From the NCBI GenBank assembly GCA_035945995.1, contig DASYZR010000005.1, positions 20,578-84,577 on the forward strand: 64,000 nt of DNA, written 5' to 3'. Below the pieces are notes generated by a model. It made no database searches. It saw only the letters and a program-made list of their open reading frames with translations, and had not been told where the DNA came from. The position numbers and the translations under genes are program-made. Origin of the DNA: a bacterium (lineage in GTDB: Bacteria; Sysuimicrobiota; Sysuimicrobiia; Sysuimicrobiales; Segetimicrobiaceae). Of the stretch, positions 50,790-59,600 are shown one piece after another (positions within the stretch are counted from its first letter, which is position 1; the number at the start of each line of letters is the position of its first letter).

Positions 50790-51235
50790 GCACCACCGGC
50801 CGCGTGATGCTCGGCGCCGCGGCGTTCGCCCTGGTGGTCGCCGCGATCTACTGGTTTGTCAGTTACGAAATGGCCGGCACGCTGATGCTGCTCACAATGA
50901 CGGCGGGCCTCGCGATCGCCGCCGTCTACCTGGCCGCCCGCCGCGGGTCGCCGGCCGCCGATCGACCCGAGGCACGCCCGGCCGACGCCGCCGGTGAGCC
51001 GGTCGGCGTGTTCGCGTCGCACAGCCCCTGGCCGGTGGTCCTGGCCCTCGGCTGCGCCGTCGGGCTCACAGGATTAATTTACGGGTGGTGGCTGGCGGCG
51101 CTCGGTGGGCTCGCCGTCACCGCGGCGCTCGTCGGACTGGTGCGCGACGACCGCGCGGCGGAGACGCCCCACGGCTCTCCGGTGCGGCCGTCCGGCGGGG
51201 GCTCGGAGACCGGCCCGCCCGCGCGGTCGAGGTGA
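50786..51235 (+). CDS. ctaF: Cytochrome c oxidase subunit IV (actinobacterial CtaF-like)
   Basis: The 149-residue protein has two N-terminal and two C-terminal membrane helices. Between them is a cytoplasmic loop ending in GVFASHSPWPVVLALG, the ASHSPWP signature of the actinobacterial-type subunit IV. The start overlaps ctaD (GTGA). Its last 157 bases lie opposite the end of ctaG. Confidence 0.8.
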   Translation: MSTTGRVMLGAAAFALVVAAIYWFVSYEMAGTLMLLTMTAGLAIAAVYLAARRGSPAADRPEARPADAAGEPVGVFASHSPWPVVLALGCAVGLTGLIYGWWLAALGGLAVTAALVGLVRDDRAAETPHGSPVRPSGGGSETGPPARSR

Positions 51236-52011
51236 TCGGCGAGGCGCCGGTCCTCCGCGGCCCATGCGGCCGCGATCGCGAGCATCGCGGCGATGACCGG
51301 AAGCCCCCCGCCGAGCCACATGACGAGGCCGCCCGCCTGCTGGTCGGCCAGCACCGGCGTGCCCCGGACGGCGGATGCGATCGCGTAATGCGGATAGAGC
51401 GGGCGGCGGGCGGCGAAGATCGCCACGCCCAACAGGGATTGCACGGGCAGCGCCGCCGCGACGTACAGCACCCTGAGCCCGTATCCCATGCGCCACGGTG
51501 ACGGGTCGAGTCCCACGACCGGAGACCAAAACAGGAGCGCCGCCGCGAGGTACAGCGCGTGCTCCGCAACGTGGACGGCCGGATGCTCGAGCGCCGCTTC
51601 GTACAGCGGTGAAAAGTGCGAGCCGACGAGCACCGCCGCGTAGGCACCCCACGCGGCGGGGGGCCAGACCATCACCTTCACCGCGCGGCTGTGCGCCAGC
51701 CAGGCCGCAAGGCGCTCCAGCGCCGGCACGCCGCTCTGCCGGGCGACGCGCAGCGGCGTGCCGAGCAGGAGCAGCGGCGCGGCGATAACCATGAGCAGCA
51801 GGTGCTGCGCCATGTGCGCGCTCAGGAACCACGCCGAGAGCGGATCGAGCGGCGGACCCAGCGCCGCCGCGCCCGCGGCGGCCCCCATCGCGAAGGCCGC
51901 GGCGCGGACCGGCGGGAACGGACGGGACGGGTGCCGGCGGTTGTACCGGCGGAGCCCCGCGCCGTACAGTCCGAGCACCGCCGCCGACAGCAGGAACGGC
52001 ACGGGGATCAT
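51079..52011 (-). CDS. ctaG: CtaG (caa3-type) copper-assembly membrane protein
   Basis: The 310-residue protein has six or seven membrane helices and the CtaG/YwlD family core: LSAHMAQHLLLMVIAAPLLL, VHVAEHALYLAAALLFW and GLDPSPWRMG, rich in His and Met for copper. It helps build the CuB site of the oxidase. The ATG overlaps the qcrB stop (ATGA). The C-terminal 50 residues, rich in Pro, Ser and Arg, lie opposite ctaF and may be a dispensable tail. Confidence 0.88.
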   Translation of the reverse strand: MIPVPFLLSAAVLGLYGAGLRRYNRRHPSRPFPPVRAAAFAMGAAAGAAALGPPLDPLSAWFLSAHMAQHLLLMVIAAPLLLLGTPLRVARQSGVPALERLAAWLAHSRAVKVMVWPPAAWGAYAAVLVGSHFSPLYEAALEHPAVHVAEHALYLAAALLFWSPVVGLDPSPWRMGYGLRVLYVAAALPVQSLLGVAIFAARRPLYPHYAIASAVRGTPVLADQQAGGLVMWLGGGLPVIAAMLAIAAAWAAEDRRLADHLDRAGGPVSEPPPDGRTGEPWGVSAARSSRTSPTSAAVTASPPSAASHHP

Positions 52012-53375
52012 CGGCCGTCGTCGGACTCGACGTAGCCGCCGCCGGGACCGCGCCGGAGGGTGTGCCACGCCGCCGCCGGATGCGCGTCGCGGGCCTTGAG
52101 TTCCCGGCATGCGACGTAGGTCACCCATCCCACCGCCGCCGGGACCAACAGGACGAGGCCGCGCAGCACGATCGTCACGACCTCGACCGGCACGCCGAAG
52201 AGCCGCGCCAGCGCGTCGTTGCTGCCGGCGAGGGTGAGCACCACCAGGAAGGCGAGCCCGCCGGCGCCGACGCCGCTGCGCCCGGGCGCGTCGCGGGCGC
52301 GGTCGAGGAAGTGGTGCACCTCGCGGTCGCCGGTCACGCGCTGCTCGATGAACGGCCAGAGCGCGTACGCCGCGATGAGCACGCCCGGCACCACCACACC
52401 CGGGAAGAACGGCTCGGGAATCGTGTGCCCGAGCGCGCGAATCTCCCAATTCGGCATGAGGCGCAGGGCGCCTTCGAGCCACCCGACGTACCAGTCCGGC
52501 TGCGCGGGCGCGCTCACCGTCGTCGGATCGTACGGGCCGTACAGCCACACCGGGTTGATCTGGAACAGCCCGCCGAGCATGGCCAGCACCGCGAATACCA
52601 CCAGCGCCAGCCCGATCGACTTCATCGCGTAGTTCGGCCACAGGGGCGAGCCGGTGACCGTGTTCTCCGTCCGGCCCGGCGCGCGAAACTGCGTGTGCTT
52701 CTGGTGCCAGATGATCGCGAGGTGCAGCCCCAGGGCGGCGATGATCAGCCCCTGGAGCAGCATGATGTGCAGGGCGAGCAGCCGCCCGATCGTGACCGGC
52801 GCAGGGAACTCGCCGCCGAAGAACAGGAACGCCGCCCACGTTCCCACGACCGGGATCGACAGGAGCACGGAGTACGCGATCCGGATGCCGGTGCCGGAGA
52901 GCAGATCGTCCGGCAGCGAGTACCCGGTAAACCCGGCGGCCATCGCCAAGAGCAGCAGGCTCGTGCCGATCAGCCAGTTGATCTCCCGCGGCCGTCGGAA
53001 CGCGCCGGTGAAGAACACCCGCAGGGCGTGCGCGGCGATCGCGGCGACGAAGACGAGGGCGGCCCAGTGGTGGATCTGGCGCATCACGAGGCCCGCCCGC
53101 ACCTCGAACGAGAGGGACAGCACACTGGCGTAGGCCGCCGACATCCGCACGCCGCGCAGCGGCGCGTACGGTCCCTGGTACACCACGTCCTGGCCCGAGG
53201 CCGTGAAGAAGAACGTCAAGAACACCCCGGTCAGGACGAGGAGAACGTAGGCATACAGGGCCACTTCGCCGAGCACGAACGCCCAGTGATCGGGAAATGC
53301 CTTGCGCAGCGCCCGGCGCGCGAAGGAGGCCGCGCCGAGGCGGTCGTCGAGCCACAGCACGAGGCGGCGGATCAC
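52008..53375 (-). CDS. qcrB: Cytochrome b subunit of the bc complex
   Basis: The 455-residue protein has the haem ligands in IHHWAALVFVAAIAAHALRV and in ALHIMLLQGLIIAALGLHLA, then PDWYVGWLEGALRLMPNWEI and IPEPFFPGVVVPG in the C-terminal part. It is a fused long cytochrome b of the actinobacterial QcrB type, with extra C-terminal helices. It holds the quinol sites. The GTG overlaps the qcrA stop (GTGA). Confidence 0.93.
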   Translation of the reverse strand: MIRRLVLWLDDRLGAASFARRALRKAFPDHWAFVLGEVALYAYVLLVLTGVFLTFFFTASGQDVVYQGPYAPLRGVRMSAAYASVLSLSFEVRAGLVMRQIHHWAALVFVAAIAAHALRVFFTGAFRRPREINWLIGTSLLLLAMAAGFTGYSLPDDLLSGTGIRIAYSVLLSIPVVGTWAAFLFFGGEFPAPVTIGRLLALHIMLLQGLIIAALGLHLAIIWHQKHTQFRAPGRTENTVTGSPLWPNYAMKSIGLALVVFAVLAMLGGLFQINPVWLYGPYDPTTVSAPAQPDWYVGWLEGALRLMPNWEIRALGHTIPEPFFPGVVVPGVLIAAYALWPFIEQRVTGDREVHHFLDRARDAPGRSGVGAGGLAFLVVLTLAGSNDALARLFGVPVEVVTIVLRGLVLLVPAAVGWVTYVACRELKARDAHPAAAWHTLRRGPGGGYVESDDGR

Positions 53376-54205
53376 GAGCGCTCCCAGAATCCCGGCCCGA
53401 CCGGCGCGGAGAAATCGCCGGTCGCGCGGAGGAAACCGTCCGCGTCGATCCGCAGCGGCAGCTGCGGCAGCGCGCGGGTCGTCGGTCCGAACACCGGCAC
53501 CGCCCCGCGCAGGACGTCGAACGTGGACTGGTGGCAGGGACACAGCAGCTGATGGGCCGCCGCGCGGTAGAGCCCGACCGGACATCCGGCGTGCGTGCAG
53601 ATCTTCGAGAAGGCGACGTAGCCGTCCGGCGCCCACGCCGCTCGGGCCGGCGGCAGGTCCAGCAGCGCCGGATCGACGCGGATCAGGAGCGTCTGCGACA
53701 CCGGCGATCCGGCGTGCCCCTCCGGAAAGACGGTGATGACCGATTGGACGGCAAGCCGGTTGTTGCGGACCCGGCGGCCGTCGCCGTCCACGACAAAGGC
53801 GCCGGGGCCCCACTCGGTGTGAAACAGCGACCGGCCGGGCCGCGGCCCGAGCGACCGGATGGGGAAGAAGAGGACCAGCGCCAACCCGGCCAGCGCGCCA
53901 AGCAGGAGCCGCGCGAGCGTCCGCCGGCCGGCGAGCAGCTCCTCGCCGGCGACGAGGGCCGCGGTGGCTCCCGCGCGGACGGCCTCCGGCGACGGCTCGG
54001 GCTCGCGCACGTCTGTCACCTCTTCGTGCGGCAGGAGCCGCAGCGCCCAGACGATCACGGCGGCCCCGAGGCCGCCGAGCGAGCAGGCCAGCAGGACACC
54101 TTCGAGTTGCGGCTGGCCGCCGGCGATGTAGACGGCCGCGAGGGCCAGGCTCGCGCCGATCGACGCGATCAACAGCGCGGCGACCGGCCGTTCTGCGGGG
54201 CGCAT
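53372..54205 (-). CDS. qcrA: Rieske iron-sulfur protein with several membrane helices
   Basis: The 277-residue protein has three N-terminal membrane helices (about residues 8-28, 40-57 and 95-113). The Rieske domain ligands are CTHAGCPVGLY and CPCHQSTFD, which bind the [2Fe-2S] cluster. Three helices instead of one is the actinobacterial QcrA form. The ATG shares a base with the qcrC stop (TGATG). Confidence 0.93.
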   Translation of the reverse strand: MRPAERPVAALLIASIGASLALAAVYIAGGQPQLEGVLLACSLGGLGAAVIVWALRLLPHEEVTDVREPEPSPEAVRAGATAALVAGEELLAGRRTLARLLLGALAGLALVLFFPIRSLGPRPGRSLFHTEWGPGAFVVDGDGRRVRNNRLAVQSVITVFPEGHAGSPVSQTLLIRVDPALLDLPPARAAWAPDGYVAFSKICTHAGCPVGLYRAAAHQLLCPCHQSTFDVLRGAVPVFGPTTRALPQLPLRIDADGFLRATGDFSAPVGPGFWERS

Positions 54206-54969
54206 CAGGTCGTCGTCCCGATCAGGCGAATGATCACGACGAGGAGGGCCAGGCCGATCGCCCATCCGACGAATCCCTCCGCCACCGGCCCCATGTGCCC
54301 CAGGCTCAGCCCGCCCGGATTCGGGGCCCGCCGGAGAAACGTGACGTAGCGGACGAGCGAGTCCAGGGCGTGCTGATCGATGGTGCCCGCGTCGAACCGC
54401 GGCATCGGATCCGGGCCGATCCGCACGGCCTCGGCGATCTGCCCCGGCGTCGCCTCGTAGAGATCGGGCGCGTCGGCGCCCTCGCCGACCGCGGCGCCCT
54501 GGCCCGCGGTCCCGTGGCACGGGGCGCAGTTGGCGGTGAAGATCTTCCCGCCGAGGGCGAGATCGCCGTCCTCGGGATGCACGGCCGGGATCGCCGGACC
54601 GCCCGACCCGAGCGACGCCACAAACGCGACGAGGTCGGCGACGTCGCGCGCGGTCCAGGGAGTCCGGCGCCGCAGCATCGGCTGGTGCGGGTCGGCGAGG
54701 GGCATCCGCCCGGTCGTCAGGACGAAGTCCACCGCGGCCGTCCCGATGCTCCGAAGCGGGATGCCGTCGGCGGTGCCCTCGCCCACCGCCCCGTGACACG
54801 AGGCGCAGTGCGTCGCATAGAGTTCGGCGCCTCGCCGGACGTCGCCCGCCGTCGCGGCGCTCGTCGCCGCCGCCTCACCCGCCCGCGGGAGGTGGCTCAT
54901 GAGGAACGCCGCGGCGGCCACGATCATCACAGTCACGCCGGCGGCCGCGCTGCGCCACCGGCGGCTCAT
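54205..54969 (-). CDS. qcrC: Dihaem cytochrome c subunit
   Basis: The 254-residue protein has an N-terminal anchor helix (about residues 10-25), two CXXCH sites (CASCH at 55-59 and CAPCH at 148-152) with Met ligands in TGRMPLADP and GPDPMPRFD, and a C-terminal helix (about 230-248). A dihaem c that passes electrons directly to the oxidase is the mark of a bcc-aa3 supercomplex. The ATG at 54969 overlaps the ctaE stop. Confidence 0.92.
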   Translation of the reverse strand: MSRRWRSAAAGVTVMIVAAAAFLMSHLPRAGEAAATSAATAGDVRRGAELYATHCASCHGAVGEGTADGIPLRSIGTAAVDFVLTTGRMPLADPHQPMLRRRTPWTARDVADLVAFVASLGSGGPAIPAVHPEDGDLALGGKIFTANCAPCHGTAGQGAAVGEGADAPDLYEATPGQIAEAVRIGPDPMPRFDAGTIDQHALDSLVRYVTFLRRAPNPGGLSLGHMGPVAEGFVGWAIGLALLVVIIRLIGTTT

Positions 54970-55553
54970 CGGATGAGCCAGATCGTCGAGAATACCGCGA
55001 GCCACACGGCGTCGACGAAATGCCAGTAGTAGATGACGGCGTCGGCGCCCCCCGTCTCAGGCCGGAGGTGTCCGCCGGCGACCTTCGCCGCCAGCCCGGC
55101 GAGAAGGATGACGCCCGCCACCATGTGCAGCGCGTGAAACCCCGTCAGGGTGAAGAAGATCGTGCCGTAGGCGTGCGACGCCACGGAAAACCCGGCGGTC
55201 GCCCAATCATGGAGCTTGAGCCCGAGAAACGCCACCCCCATCACGGCCGCCAGCAGGAGGCGCCGGACGGCGGCCGCGGGCGCGCCGTCCCGCAGCGCGT
55301 GCGCCGCGAGGTGCGCCGGCACGCTCGAGCCGAGCAGAATCGCCGTGGCGATCGACATCTCCACGAGATCGAGGCGCGCGCCCGCCGGAGGCCAGACCGC
55401 GGTTTCACCGCGGAGGGTAAAGTACGCCCCGAACAACGCGCCGAAAAACATGGTCTCCGACGCGATGAAAAGGACCATACCCAGGAGGAGCGGCGCCGGA
55501 CCCCGCGCAAAGCGCGGGGCGCCGCCCGGATGGGCGGCGGCCTGCGTGTTCAT
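54966..55553 (-). CDS. ctaE: Cytochrome c oxidase subunit III
   Basis: The 195-residue protein has five membrane helices and the subunit III signatures GMVLFIASETMFFGALFGAY and HALHMVAGVILLAGL plus YYWHFVDAVWLAVFSTIWLI. The short five-helix form is usual in actinobacterial-type oxidases. It heads the quinol-oxidation genes rather than the ctaCDF operon, as in Actinobacteria. Confidence 0.94.
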   Translation of the reverse strand: MNTQAAAHPGGAPRFARGPAPLLLGMVLFIASETMFFGALFGAYFTLRGETAVWPPAGARLDLVEMSIATAILLGSSVPAHLAAHALRDGAPAAAVRRLLLAAVMGVAFLGLKLHDWATAGFSVASHAYGTIFFTLTGFHALHMVAGVILLAGLAAKVAGGHLRPETGGADAVIYYWHFVDAVWLAVFSTIWLIR

Positions 55554-55557
55554 GCCG

Positions 55558-56016
55558 TCAGGGCTTCGCCGCCATGAGAAACAACGCGATCAACAGCGAG
55601 AGCGTCACGACCCCGCCCCACATGGCCCAGCGCCGGCTTGCCTGCACGTACGCGTCGGGCAGCGGGCCGCCGCGGGCGCCGCCCGCGAGCGAGGCCATGC
55701 GACGCTGCGCCGGGACGAGCACGAGGAGCCACACCAGGATCGCGAGATACAGGAGGCCCTGGCCCCATTCGAGCCAGGGAAGACCGTGCAGGGGCCACGG
55801 CCGCCGGGCGGCCATCGCGTAACCCGCCCCGATGAGCAGAATCGCCCCGGGAATGACAAACGCGCGGTCGGCGCGCCCGATGGTGCGCGCTGCGGTGCCT
55901 GCCACGACGGCGTCGCCGGTGCGGTCCGCCCCGGCCTTCCACAGCGCGGAGACGATCGCGTTGCCGAGCAGCAACACCGCCCCGAAGACGTGAAGGAACT
56001 TGGCCACCTCGTACAT
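55558..56016 (-). CDS. DUF2269-family membrane protein
   Basis: The 152-residue protein has four membrane helices and the DUF2269 pattern: YEVAKFLHVFGAVLLLGNAI at the start, RADRAFVIPGAILLIGAGYA in the middle. GGGGAGGTGG precedes the ATG at 56016. It is the first gene of the ctaE-qcrCAB-ctaG operon, four bases before ctaE. Histidine and arginine placement suggest haem or copper binding, but no function is established. Confidence 0.8.
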   Translation of the reverse strand: MYEVAKFLHVFGAVLLLGNAIVSALWKAGADRTGDAVVAGTAARTIGRADRAFVIPGAILLIGAGYAMAARRPWPLHGLPWLEWGQGLLYLAILVWLLVLVPAQRRMASLAGGARGGPLPDAYVQASRRWAMWGGVVTLSLLIALFLMAAKP

Positions 56017-56171
56017 CCGCCACCTCCCCGGCTCCATTCGTCCGGGGGCGGCCGGCTCCTCCGGCGGCGCCGCGCACGTTCCAGGCCGTCTCCTCCGCGG
56101 GGTACAAAAGGGGCTGATCACAACCGCGCGGAACCTGCCCGAGTTCGCTTCGGGAAGGTCGGAGGTGAGCG

Positions 56172-57923
56172 GTGGAGGAACGGCCCTGGCACCGGTTCTA
56201 CGCCCCCGACGTTCCCCGTGACATCAGGATTCCCGCCGTCCCGCTCCAGACGTTTCTCCGTGCGAGCGCCGCCCGGCATCCGCGCCGTCCGGCGATCATC
56301 CTGAGCGGCCCCACGTTCCACTCGGCGCTCTCCTACCGGGCGCTGGATGAGCAGAGCGATCGGTTCGCGGGGGCGCTGCGCGCCCTCGGCGTCCGCCGCG
56401 GCGACCGCGTTGCGATCTCGCTGCCGAACCTGCCGCAGTATCCGGTCGCCGCGTACGGAACGTTCAAGGCCGGCGCCACCGTCGTCCAGATCAACCCGCT
56501 GTACCGGGGCGACGACCTCGCGTTTCTCCTCCGGGACTCGCAATCCAAGGTCCTCATCACGCTGACCCGTCTGTACCCTCCGGTGGCCGCGGTGCGCCGC
56601 GACACCGGCCTGGAGCGCATCATCCTGACCAAGGTCGCGGACTACTTCCCGCCGCTGTGGCGCCTGCTCTACCGGGTGCTCCGCGAGCGGCGCGAAGGCG
56701 ACGCCATGCCCCGCGACGCCGGGCTCGTCCCGTGGACCCGGATGATGCGGGCGCGGCCCCTGCCCGCCTCGGAGGGCGCGGGGCCCGACGACCTCGCCGT
56801 GCTGCAGTACACGGGCGGGACGACCGGACGGCCGCGCGGTGCGATGCTGACGCACCGCAATCTCGCCGCCAACGCCGCGCAGGGCCTGGCATGGTTCCGC
56901 GACCTGCGGGAAGGCGCCGAATGCTTCCTCGTCGCCCTCCCGCTGTTTCACGTGTACGGCCTGCTCGTGCTGAACGTCGGCGTGCGTCTCGCCGCGACCC
57001 ACCTGATGGTGTTGATGCGCATGTTCGACGCGCGCCTGGTGGCGGAGCAGGTGCCGCGGTGGCGCCCGACCGTCTTTCCGGGCGTGCCCGCCATGTACGC
57101 CGCGATCAACCATCTCAAAGACATCGCCCGCCACGATCTGAAATCGATCCGGTACTGCCTCTCCGGCGCCGCCGGACTGCCGGCGGAGGTGGCGCGGCGG
57201 TTCGAGGAGCTGACCGGCGGCCGGCTCGCGGAGGGCTATGGGCTCACGGAAGCGAGCCCGCTCGTGGCCGCGAACCCGATCTGGGCGGGCGGCGTCCAAA
57301 AGCCGGGCAGCATCGGAATCCCGGTCCCCGGCACCGACGTCCGCGTCGTGGACGTGGACACCGGCACGCGCGATCTGCCGGCCGGCGAGGCCGGCGAGCT
57401 CCTCGTGCGCGGCCCGCAGGTGATGCAGGGGTTCTGGAACGCGCCCGACGAGACCGCCGCCGCCCTGCGCGGCGGGTGGCTCTATACCGGCGACGTGGCG
57501 CGGGCGGATTCGGACGGCTTTCTCTTCATCGAAGACCGCAAGAAGGACATGATCATCGTCGGCGGCTTGAAGATCTACCCGCGCGAGATCGAGGACCTGC
57601 TCCTGCAGCATCCGCTCGTGCGCGACGCCGCGGTGGTCGGAGTCCGCCATCCCCTGCGGGGAGAAACAATCGTGGCGTACGTGACGCTCGCGCCCGACGC
57701 GGCGCCGGCGGCGGGCGCGCCGGCCGGGGAGAACGCGGGGGCGGCCCGCGCCCGCATCCGGGAATGGCTGCGCGACCGGATGCCGGCCTACAAGGTGCCG
57801 CGGCGCATCGAAATCGTCGACGCGATTCCGAAAACGCTCATCGGCAAGCCGCTGCGGCGCGTGCTCCGGGAGAGCGCCGCCTCAGCTGCGGCGGGCGACG
57901 GAGCGGACGGGGATCCGGCCTAG
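56172..57923 (+). CDS. fadD: Long-chain fatty acid-CoA ligase
   Basis: The 583-residue AMP-forming ligase has the P-loop YTGGTTGRPRGAMLTHRN, GYGLTEASPLVAANP, YTGDVARADSDGFLFIEDRK with KKDMIIVGGLKIYP, and the catalytic lysine in TLIGKPLRR. It activates fatty acids for beta-oxidation. GGAGGTGA precedes the GTG at 56172. The stop overlaps the convergent lepB end by four bases. Confidence 0.9.
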   Translation: MEERPWHRFYAPDVPRDIRIPAVPLQTFLRASAARHPRRPAIILSGPTFHSALSYRALDEQSDRFAGALRALGVRRGDRVAISLPNLPQYPVAAYGTFKAGATVVQINPLYRGDDLAFLLRDSQSKVLITLTRLYPPVAAVRRDTGLERIILTKVADYFPPLWRLLYRVLRERREGDAMPRDAGLVPWTRMMRARPLPASEGAGPDDLAVLQYTGGTTGRPRGAMLTHRNLAANAAQGLAWFRDLREGAECFLVALPLFHVYGLLVLNVGVRLAATHLMVLMRMFDARLVAEQVPRWRPTVFPGVPAMYAAINHLKDIARHDLKSIRYCLSGAAGLPAEVARRFEELTGGRLAEGYGLTEASPLVAANPIWAGGVQKPGSIGIPVPGTDVRVVDVDTGTRDLPAGEAGELLVRGPQVMQGFWNAPDETAAALRGGWLYTGDVARADSDGFLFIEDRKKDMIIVGGLKIYPREIEDLLLQHPLVRDAAVVGVRHPLRGETIVAYVTLAPDAAPAAGAPAGENAGAARARIREWLRDRMPAYKVPRRIEIVDAIPKTLIGKPLRRVLRESAASAAAGDGADGDPA

Positions 57924-58441
57924 CGAAAAACCCGGACGCGTTCCGGCGGCCAATAGATCATGACCGCTTCGCCGACGAGGTTGCGCATCGGCACGAAGCC
58001 GAACATCCGGCTGTCCTCGCTGTTGCCGCGGTTGTCGCCGAGCACGAAGACGTCGCGCACGGGCACGATCGTCGGCCCGTACGCGCCCACGGTCGGACCG
58101 TGGAGGTACGATTCCGGCAGCATGCGGCCGTTCACGTACACGTGGTCGGCGCGGATCTCCACGCGCTGCCCGCCGACGGCCACCACCCGCTTGATGTAGT
58201 TTCGCGACGGATCGGTCGGCGGCTTGAGGACGACGATCTCCCCCGGATGCGGCGGCCGGAAGCGGTAGATGAACTTGTTCACCAGCACGCGGTCGCGCGG
58301 CAGCAGGTTCGGCTCCATGGAGTACTGCTCGACCTGGAAGGCCTGGGCGACCGAGATCATGATGACCTGAGCGAGCACAAACGCGACGATCAGCGTCCTC
58401 AGAAAATCGAAGACCGCCCGCCGCGCATCGCGGACGTTCAT
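57920..58441 (-). CDS. lepB: Signal peptidase I
   Basis: The 173-residue protein has one N-terminal membrane anchor (about residues 13-32), catalytic Ser41 (QYSMEPNLLPRDRVLVNK), catalytic Lys84 (NYIKRVVAVGG) and the box GDNRGNSEDSR. It cleaves signal peptides on the outer face. GGAGGG precedes the ATG at 58441. The short form with one anchor is typical of Gram-positive and deep-branching lineages. Confidence 0.94.
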   Translation of the reverse strand: MNVRDARRAVFDFLRTLIVAFVLAQVIMISVAQAFQVEQYSMEPNLLPRDRVLVNKFIYRFRPPHPGEIVVLKPPTDPSRNYIKRVVAVGGQRVEIRADHVYVNGRMLPESYLHGPTVGAYGPTIVPVRDVFVLGDNRGNSEDSRMFGFVPMRNLVGEAVMIYWPPERVRVFR

Positions 58442-58482
58442 TCGGTACCCTCCGGGGGAGGTTATCGGCCGGACGAACACCG

Positions 58483-58574
58483 TGGCGGAGGGGGTGGGAT
58501 TTGAACCCACGAGGCGGTTTCCCGCCTACACGCTCTCCAGGCGTGCCGATTCGGCCGGGCTCTCGCACCCCTCC
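58483..58574 (-). tRNA. tRNA-Ser (anticodon GGA), CCA encoded
   Basis: The cloverleaf has acceptor GGAGGGG/CCCCTCC, discriminator G and an encoded CCA. The anticodon loop is CTGGAGA (anticodon GGA), and a long variable arm (GGCGGGAAACCGCC) marks it as a type II serine tRNA. It reads UCC and UCU. Its anticodon pairs with the UCC specifier of the T-box at 31.5 kb. Confidence 0.97.
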
Positions 58575-58585
58575 GAGCGTTCCCC

Positions 58586-58614
58586 ATTATAACACGCGCC
58601 CGGGCGCGCACACG
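58586..58614 (-). promoter_or_regulatory. Promoter of tRNA-Ser
   Basis: A perfect TATAAT at 58586-58591 would start transcription about five bases before the tRNA. The -35 position (CGTGTG) is poor. Confidence 0.55.
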
Positions 58615-58678
58615 CGAGAGGCCGGGCGCCTCCGCCGTCTTCCGGGCGCGGCCGCCGCGGGAACTCGCCCTTTGGTCT

Positions 58679-59536
58679 CTACGTCGCCCGCGACGCCGCC
58701 TTGAGCACCGCGCGCTTCGTGTACACCGACGCGAGGTGGGCGCGGAACTCGCTCGACGCGTACAGATCCGCCTGCACGTCGACGCCGTCGGCCGCGCGGG
58801 CCGCGGCCGCCGCCACGGTCTGCTCGTCGAGGGTCTTGCCCCGCAGTGCCTGCTCGACGGCGGACGCGCGGTAGGCCTTGCCCGCCACCCCGTTCAGGCC
58901 GATCGCCGCCTGTTGCACCTTGCCGCCGCTCATCTGCAGCACGACGGCGACGCCCACGACCGCGTACCCGCTGGCCGGATGCGGGTGCTTCAGGTACGCC
59001 GCCGCCTTCCCGGTCACGGGCACGCGGATCTCCGTGATGATCTCGTTCGGCGCGAGCGCCGTGGTCAGCATCTCCACGAAGAAGTCGCGCGCCGGAATGG
59101 TCCGCGTCCCCTTGGGGCCGGCGGCGACGATCTCCGCCTCGAGGGCGAGAATCGCGCCGGGATAGTCCGCCGCCGGATCCGCGTGCGCGAGGCTGCCGCC
59201 GATCGTCCCGCGGTTCCGGACCTGCATGTCGCCGATGACCGACGCCGTCTCCGGCAGCAGCGGACACCGCGTCCGCAGCACATCGCTCTCCTCGACGGCG
59301 TCGTGCGTCGCGAGCGCGCCGATCGCGATCGTCGAGCCGCGGACCTCGATCTTGTCCAGTCCGGGAATCCGTCCGATGTCCACGACCACTTTCGGCTGCG
59401 CCAGCCGGAACTTCATGATCGGCAGCAGGCTGTGGCCGCCGGCCAGCACTTTCGCCTCGTCGCCGTGCCGTTCGAGCAGGCCGATCGCCTCCTGCACCGT
59501 CGACGGCGAGTGATACTCAAAGGGCGCGGGGATCAT
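58679..59536 (-). CDS. coxM: FAD subunit of a xanthine/CO dehydrogenase-type molybdenum hydroxylase
   Basis: The 285-residue protein has both FAD-binding loops of the CoxM group, VLAGGHSLLPIMKFRLA near residues 35-51 and RGTIGGSLAHADPAADYP near 108-125. It passes electrons from the iron-sulfur subunit to an acceptor. It is the last gene of coxS-coxL-coxM, 64 bases after coxL. Confidence 0.92.
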   Translation of the reverse strand: MIPAPFEYHSPSTVQEAIGLLERHGDEAKVLAGGHSLLPIMKFRLAQPKVVVDIGRIPGLDKIEVRGSTIAIGALATHDAVEESDVLRTRCPLLPETASVIGDMQVRNRGTIGGSLAHADPAADYPGAILALEAEIVAAGPKGTRTIPARDFFVEMLTTALAPNEIITEIRVPVTGKAAAYLKHPHPASGYAVVGVAVVLQMSGGKVQQAAIGLNGVAGKAYRASAVEQALRGKTLDEQTVAAAAARAADGVDVQADLYASSEFRAHLASVYTKRAVLKAASRAT

Positions 59537-59600
59537 CCTGCGGTCACCTCCGGTTCTGATGGCGAAGCGAACTGTGCCGTTGATCCCGCCCGCAGCGGAA

